From assembly GCA_964605385.1 (NCBI GenBank), contig CAZSCK010000090.1, positions 1 through 9,383 on the forward strand: a stretch of 9,383 bases of DNA. Reading direction: 5' to 3'. Position 1 is the first letter of the stretch. Every line of letters starts with the position of its first letter. The DNA is from JAGLTQ01 sp964605385. Lineage in GTDB: Bacteria > Pseudomonadota > Gammaproteobacteria > UBA6429 > Thiohalophilaceae. This document shows, piece by piece, positions 7,064 to 9,383 of this stretch. Made by a program: the position numbers and the translations under genes. The notes below the pieces were generated by a model that ran no database searches, had not been told where the DNA came from, and saw only the letters and a list, made by a program, of their open reading frames with translations.

Positions 7064-8438
7064 GCAAACAAAAATTATGTTTGTTGACGATGATGTTGTT
7101 ACTGGTCGGGTCATGAAGCGAAATTGTGATAATGCAAATTACACATGTTCTGTATATCAAAGTGCGCAAGATTGTCTTAGCGCATTTAAAAAATCGAATG
7201 CAGATATTGTTATTACTGATCTACGTATGCCAGGAATGAATGGTTTCGAACTTTTGTCAGAATTACGTGCGATTGATGAAAATGTTCCGGTATTAGTTAT
7301 GACCGGATATTCATCTGTTGAAAATGCGGTTGAAGCAATGAAACGTGGAGCTACTGATTTCATAAAAAAACCTTTTGATTTCACCGAATTAAAATTGATG
7401 TTAGATCGTACTATGAAAGGAGTACGACTGAAGAATGAGAATAAATTACTAAAAAGGCGTCTGGGGCAAAAACGCAATCGTTTTGGCATGATTGGTGAGA
7501 CCCCTGTTATGCGTTCATTATTTAATACGATTGAAAAAGTAACCGATGTTAATTGTAATGTGATCATTACCGGGGAGTCAGGCACAGGTAAGGAGCTGGT
7601 TGCACGTGCTTTACATGATTATAGCTCACGCAAAGATGCACCTTTTGTTACTGTTGATTGCGGTGCTTTAAATGAAAATATGCTGGAAAGTGAATTATTT
7701 GGACATGAACAAAATGCTTTCTCTGGTGCTGAACAACGTCAACAAGGGTTATTAGAACAAGCGAGTGGCGGTACTTTATTTTTAGATGAGATCTGTAATA
7801 TTTCTGATGCCATGCAAATTAAACTCATGCGCACAATTGAGTCTAATAAAATTACTCGACTTGGAAGTTCTGAACCAATAAATATTGATGTTCGTATTAT
7901 TGCTGCAAGTAATCGAAATTTAGATCAAGCTGTTGATAATGATGAATTGCGGCATGATCTTTATCATCGTTTAAATGTGGTAAATATTTATGTACCGACA
8001 CTTGCTGAACGTCGGGAAGATATTCCGGCTTTAGTTGATCAATTTGTACAAGAGTTTGCGGAGTGCTATAACCGCGACATAAAAGGTTACGATAGCGATT
8101 CTCTAAAACTGCTTTGTGCTGCGCCATGGGCGGGTAATATTCGTGAATTGCGTAATATTATTGAACGTGAAGTAATTCTTTCTGATGATAAAGCATTACG
8201 CTGGAAAGGTGCTGAGGATAGTGCTGGTGAAGAGGAAAGCAGTTTATCAATAAACTTCTCAGATGATAATTTCATGTCCTTAGAGCAGCTTGAAGAGGAA
8301 TATATTAATCATGTATTGCGCTGCTTCAAAGGCAAAAAGACTAAAGCAGCTAAAACGCTAGGGATTGATAAGACCACATTATGGCGCAAGCTACGTCGCT
8401 ATGATATTACTGACGAAGTTGTTGAAGAAGAAATTTAG
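7053..8438 (+). CDS. NtrC-family response regulator (REC, AAA+, Fis HTH)
   Basis: A 461-residue sigma54-type transcription activator, partner of the upstream kinase. The receiver domain (about 7-120) has the acidic pocket D12-D14, phospho-acceptor D56, T84 and K106. The AAA+ domain (about 145-375) has Walker A GESGTGKE (174-181), Walker B LFLDE (D245, E246), a sensor region RIIAASNRNLD, arginine-finger region HRLNVV and WAGNIRELRN. A Fis-type helix-turn-helix (about 409-452) contains KAAKTLGIDKTTLWRKL. The sigma54-contact loop, normally GAFTGA, reads NAFSGA (221-226): the key Phe is kept, the first Gly is Asn and the Thr is Ser. The start at 7053 has GGAGG at 7042-7046 and lies inside the kinase gene, implying translational coupling. 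No good -24/-12 promoter is seen in the window, so its targets are uncertain. Confidence 0.95.
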   Translation: MSAKQTKIMFVDDDVVTGRVMKRNCDNANYTCSVYQSAQDCLSAFKKSNADIVITDLRMPGMNGFELLSELRAIDENVPVLVMTGYSSVENAVEAMKRGATDFIKKPFDFTELKLMLDRTMKGVRLKNENKLLKRRLGQKRNRFGMIGETPVMRSLFNTIEKVTDVNCNVIITGESGTGKELVARALHDYSSRKDAPFVTVDCGALNENMLESELFGHEQNAFSGAEQRQQGLLEQASGGTLFLDEICNISDAMQIKLMRTIESNKITRLGSSEPINIDVRIIAASNRNLDQAVDNDELRHDLYHRLNVVNIYVPTLAERREDIPALVDQFVQEFAECYNRDIKGYDSDSLKLLCAAPWAGNIRELRNIIEREVILSDDKALRWKGAEDSAGEEESSLSINFSDDNFMSLEQLEEEYINHVLRCFKGKKTKAAKTLGIDKTTLWRKLRRYDITDEVVEEEI

Positions 8439-8467
8439 GGTTTAATGTAGTTTGTCGACTTAAAATT

Positions 8468-8482
8468 GGTGCATATTGCACC
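8468..8482 (+). promoter_or_regulatory. perfect dyad GGTGCA-TAT-TGCACC, candidate operator
   Basis: A 6-base perfect inverted repeat with a three-base spacer, 30 bases after the regulator stop. Its centre is about 58 bases upstream of the start predicted from the promoter candidate at 8499-8526, a usual distance for an activator. It lacks a following T-run, so it is not an intrinsic terminator. Its core matches the dyad at 5079-5089. The product of the neighbouring regulator gene is an obvious candidate binder, by inference only. Confidence 0.45.
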
Positions 8483-8498
8483 CGTATATGAATTATAG

Positions 8499-8526
8499 TT
8501 GCAAGAAACTGAGATCAACATATAGT
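8499..8526 (+). promoter_or_regulatory. candidate sigma70 promoter for the dsrE-like gene
   Basis: TTGCAA (8499-8504, 4 of 6 consensus) and TATAGT (8521-8526, 5 of 6) are 16 bases apart. The implied start near 8533 gives a leader of about 110 bases before the gene at 8646. A weak -35 together with an upstream dyad fits an activator-dependent promoter. Motif match only. Confidence 0.35.
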
Positions 8527-8557
8527 TAGAGCATGAATTATGAAGAGATATTACCAA

Positions 8558-8576
8558 ACTTACAGAATAAGTAAGT
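8558..8576 (+). repeat. inverted repeat in the dsrE leader, followed by a short direct repeat
   Basis: ACTTAC (8558-8563) and GTAAGT (8571-8576) form a perfect 6-base dyad with a seven-base spacer. TGTAATA then occurs twice, at 8576-8582 and 8588-8594, 12 bases apart. These may be protein binding sites or leader structure; they are short enough to be chance. Confidence 0.25.
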
Positions 8577-8599
8577 GTAATATTTCTTGTAATACGAAG

Positions 8600-8615
8600 C
8601 CTTCCGTTAGGGAGG
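8600..8615 (+). promoter_or_regulatory. GC-rich leader hairpin upstream of the dsrE-like gene
   Basis: CCTTCC (8600-8605) pairs with GGGAGG (8610-8615), five Watson-Crick pairs and one G-U, around loop GTTA. It is notably G+C-rich for this AT-rich leader and ends 16 bases before the Shine-Dalgarno sequence. It has no U-tract. A 5' stabilising stem for an abundant mRNA is a reasonable guess. Confidence 0.35.
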
Positions 8616-8645
8616 GGTGTATATAATGTTTGGAGGAGTCCACAA

Positions 8646-9122
8646 ATGAAAAAAGGTATAGTAGTAGCAGCAGCATTATTAAGCTTAGTAGCGACAACTG
8701 CATTTGCAGCAGGTCCAGCTAAAGATGGTAAAGCTAAAAATGGTTATTTGAAATCAAAAGTTGTTTACCACATTAATAACATCCACACTGCAACAGGTGC
8801 TTTACGTAATGTAAAAAATCACTTGAATGCTGTTGGTGATAAAAATATTGAATTAATCGTTGTAACTCATAGCTCAGGTGCTTTCGCTATGGTTGATGGT
8901 GCAATGGGTAAGAAAAACAAGAAAACAGGTAAGGTTTATAACTTCAGTGACACTATTGCTGGTTTAGCTAACCGTGGTGTTAAGTTCACTATCTGTGCAA
9001 ATACTATCCGTGGTAAGAAAATCAACAAAAACTTAATCAACGAAAATGCTGAAGTTATTCCTTCAGGCGTTGCTGAAGTTGCTTTCTTACAGCAGAAAGG
9101 TTACATGTACGTTAAGCCTTAA
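8646..9122 (+). CDS. secreted DsrE/DsrF-like family protein
   Basis: A 158-residue protein of the DsrE-like fold family related to intracellular sulfur oxidation proteins, here exported. The N-terminus MKKGIVVAAALLSLVATTAFA is a clear Sec signal peptide with an AFA cleavage site after residue 21, leaving about 137 residues in the periplasm. The mature part shows the DsrE pattern: KVVYHINN (39-45), a helix, IELIVVTHSSG (68-78), and GVKFTICANTIRGKKI (111-126) holding the only Cys, C117, at the family's typical position. Sulfur carriage or redox work through C117 is inferred. The Shine-Dalgarno sequence GGAGGAG (8632-8638) is very strong, and Arg codons are all CGT, with GGT/GCT/GTT frequent, suggesting high expression. 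It is a single gene with its own terminator, downstream of the two-component operon. Confidence 0.85.
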   Translation: MKKGIVVAAALLSLVATTAFAAGPAKDGKAKNGYLKSKVVYHINNIHTATGALRNVKNHLNAVGDKNIELIVVTHSSGAFAMVDGAMGKKNKKTGKVYNFSDTIAGLANRGVKFTICANTIRGKKINKNLINENAEVIPSGVAEVAFLQQKGYMYVKP

Positions 9123-9143
9123 GGTTTAATTGCTACTGTATTT

Positions 9144-9172
9144 AAAACGGATGCTTCGGCATCCGTTTTTTT
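9144..9172 (+). terminator. strong intrinsic terminator of the dsrE-like gene
   Basis: An 11-base perfect stem (9144-9154 with 9159-9169), AAAACGGATGC, closed by the extra-stable C-TTCG-G tetraloop and running into seven T (9166-9172). It begins 22 bases after the dsrE-like stop. The A-run on the left arm could give weaker termination from the opposite strand too. Confidence 0.95.
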
Positions 9173-9335
9173 ATGCCTAAAATAAATTATTTATGTATAT
9201 CGAGATGTATAGGACGCTTATTTAAACCTGATGTAATTCCTTGGCGGTAAATAATTCTTTTCCATTGACAGGGTAAGCTACTCTAATTTGCGTTTAATTC
9301 TTAAATGACAGGTGATAAAAAAGGTGCTCTAAGTG
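9173..9335. other. intergenic stretch without a supported gene
   Basis: This 163-base AT-rich stretch holds no convincing gene. It contains a perfect -35 hexamer TTGACA (9265-9270) but no acceptable -10 at 16-18 bases, plus copy 2 of the 13-base repeat. It might be the leftover upstream region of a gene displaced by the insertion sequence that appears to start at 9336. Confidence 0.5.
9273..9285 (+). repeat. 13-base direct repeat, copy 2
   Basis: GTAAGCTACTCTA, identical to 5058-5070. This copy starts two bases after TTGACA (9265-9270), so both copies lie just downstream of -35-like boxes, although here no good -10 follows. Confidence 0.4.
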
Positions 9336-9383
9336 TAATGCCGATCAGTTAAGAAATTAATTTTATTCCTTCTCCCTGAGGGA
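9336..9383 (+). mobile_element. left end of an IS4-family insertion sequence (continues past the window)
   Basis: TAATGCCGATCAGTTAAG (9336-9353) matches, as far as I remember it, the terminal inverted repeat of E. coli IS4, which begins with these bases. The following AT-rich bases and the small dyad TCCCT-G-AGGGA (9373-9383) would be the element's leader ahead of its transposase, which lies outside the window. IS4 makes target duplications of about 11-13 bases, so the bases just before 9336 (ending TGCTCTAAGTG) should recur at the far end. The identification rests on recalled sequence and no transposase is visible. Confidence 0.55.

Noticed and set aside
7157..7585. 142-codon open frame on the - strand within the regulator gene
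   Set aside because: It lies opposite the conserved receiver and Walker A coding sequence, is Ser/Arg/Phe-rich as expected of a shadow frame, and resembles no protein I know.
8469..8480. TGG...TTGCA resembling a -24/-12 sigma54 promoter after the regulator gene
   Set aside because: The spacing between the two parts is two bases too short; it is better explained as the perfect GGTGCA-TAT-TGCACC dyad.
8622..8627. Perfect -10 hexamer TATAAT just before the dsrE-like gene
   Set aside because: There is no -35 at a usable distance, and transcription would begin inside the Shine-Dalgarno sequence, leaving almost no leader.
9174..9293. Two very short reading frames: + strand 9174-9251 (25 residues) and - strand 9222-9293 (no start)
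   Set aside because: Neither has a ribosome binding site or recognisable sequence; the first begins right at the terminator's end. A gene remnant cannot be excluded but is unsupported.
9340..9347. GCCGATCA as a FliA (sigma28) -10 box
   Set aside because: No TAAA-type -35 occurs at about 15 bases, and the match to an IS4 terminal repeat explains the whole 18-base stretch.

Overview
The window looks like a chromosomal segment of a low-to-mid GC proteobacterium. A gamma- or betaproteobacterium is most likely: the nuoL-nuoM-nuoN order is followed directly by a DUF2818 gene, a neighbour typical of beta- and some gammaproteobacterial nuo operons. The genus cannot be named from the sequence.

Layout, all genes on the + strand. 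(1) 1-4969 is the distal end of a respiratory complex I operon: the 3' three-quarters of nuoL (its start lies outside the window), complete nuoM and nuoN, and a small three-helix membrane protein of the DUF2818 family. The three large subunits are the antiporter-like proton-pumping modules, and their key charged residues are all present. The DUF2818 gene appears to have its own sigma70-like promoter just after the nuoN stop, and a stem that can mask its ribosome binding site in read-through mRNA. (2) 4970-5110 is a promoter-bearing intergenic region. (3) 5111-8438 is a two-gene operon with an 11-base overlap: a membrane histidine kinase with a large extracytoplasmic, probably double-Cache, sensor domain, and an NtrC-type response regulator (receiver, AAA+ sigma54-activation domain, Fis-type HTH) whose GAFTGA loop reads NAFSGA. 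(4) 8439-8645 is a 207-base leader region holding a perfect 15-base dyad, a promoter candidate and a hairpin. (5) 8646-9122 encodes a secreted DsrE-fold protein with a strong Shine-Dalgarno sequence and a textbook terminator. (6) 9173-9335 has no gene that I can support. (7) From 9336 the sequence begins with what I recognise as an IS4-type terminal inverted repeat, so an insertion sequence probably continues past the window.

The most interesting reading is that the kinase-regulator pair and the exported DsrE-like protein form one local unit. A TGCA-N3-TGCA dyad occurs both upstream of the kinase and upstream of the dsrE-like gene, positioned like shared operators. No convincing sigma54 -24/-12 promoter is visible in the window, so the regulator's true targets, and whether it works with sigma54, remain open. 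Nothing here is clearly a novel defence or mobile system.
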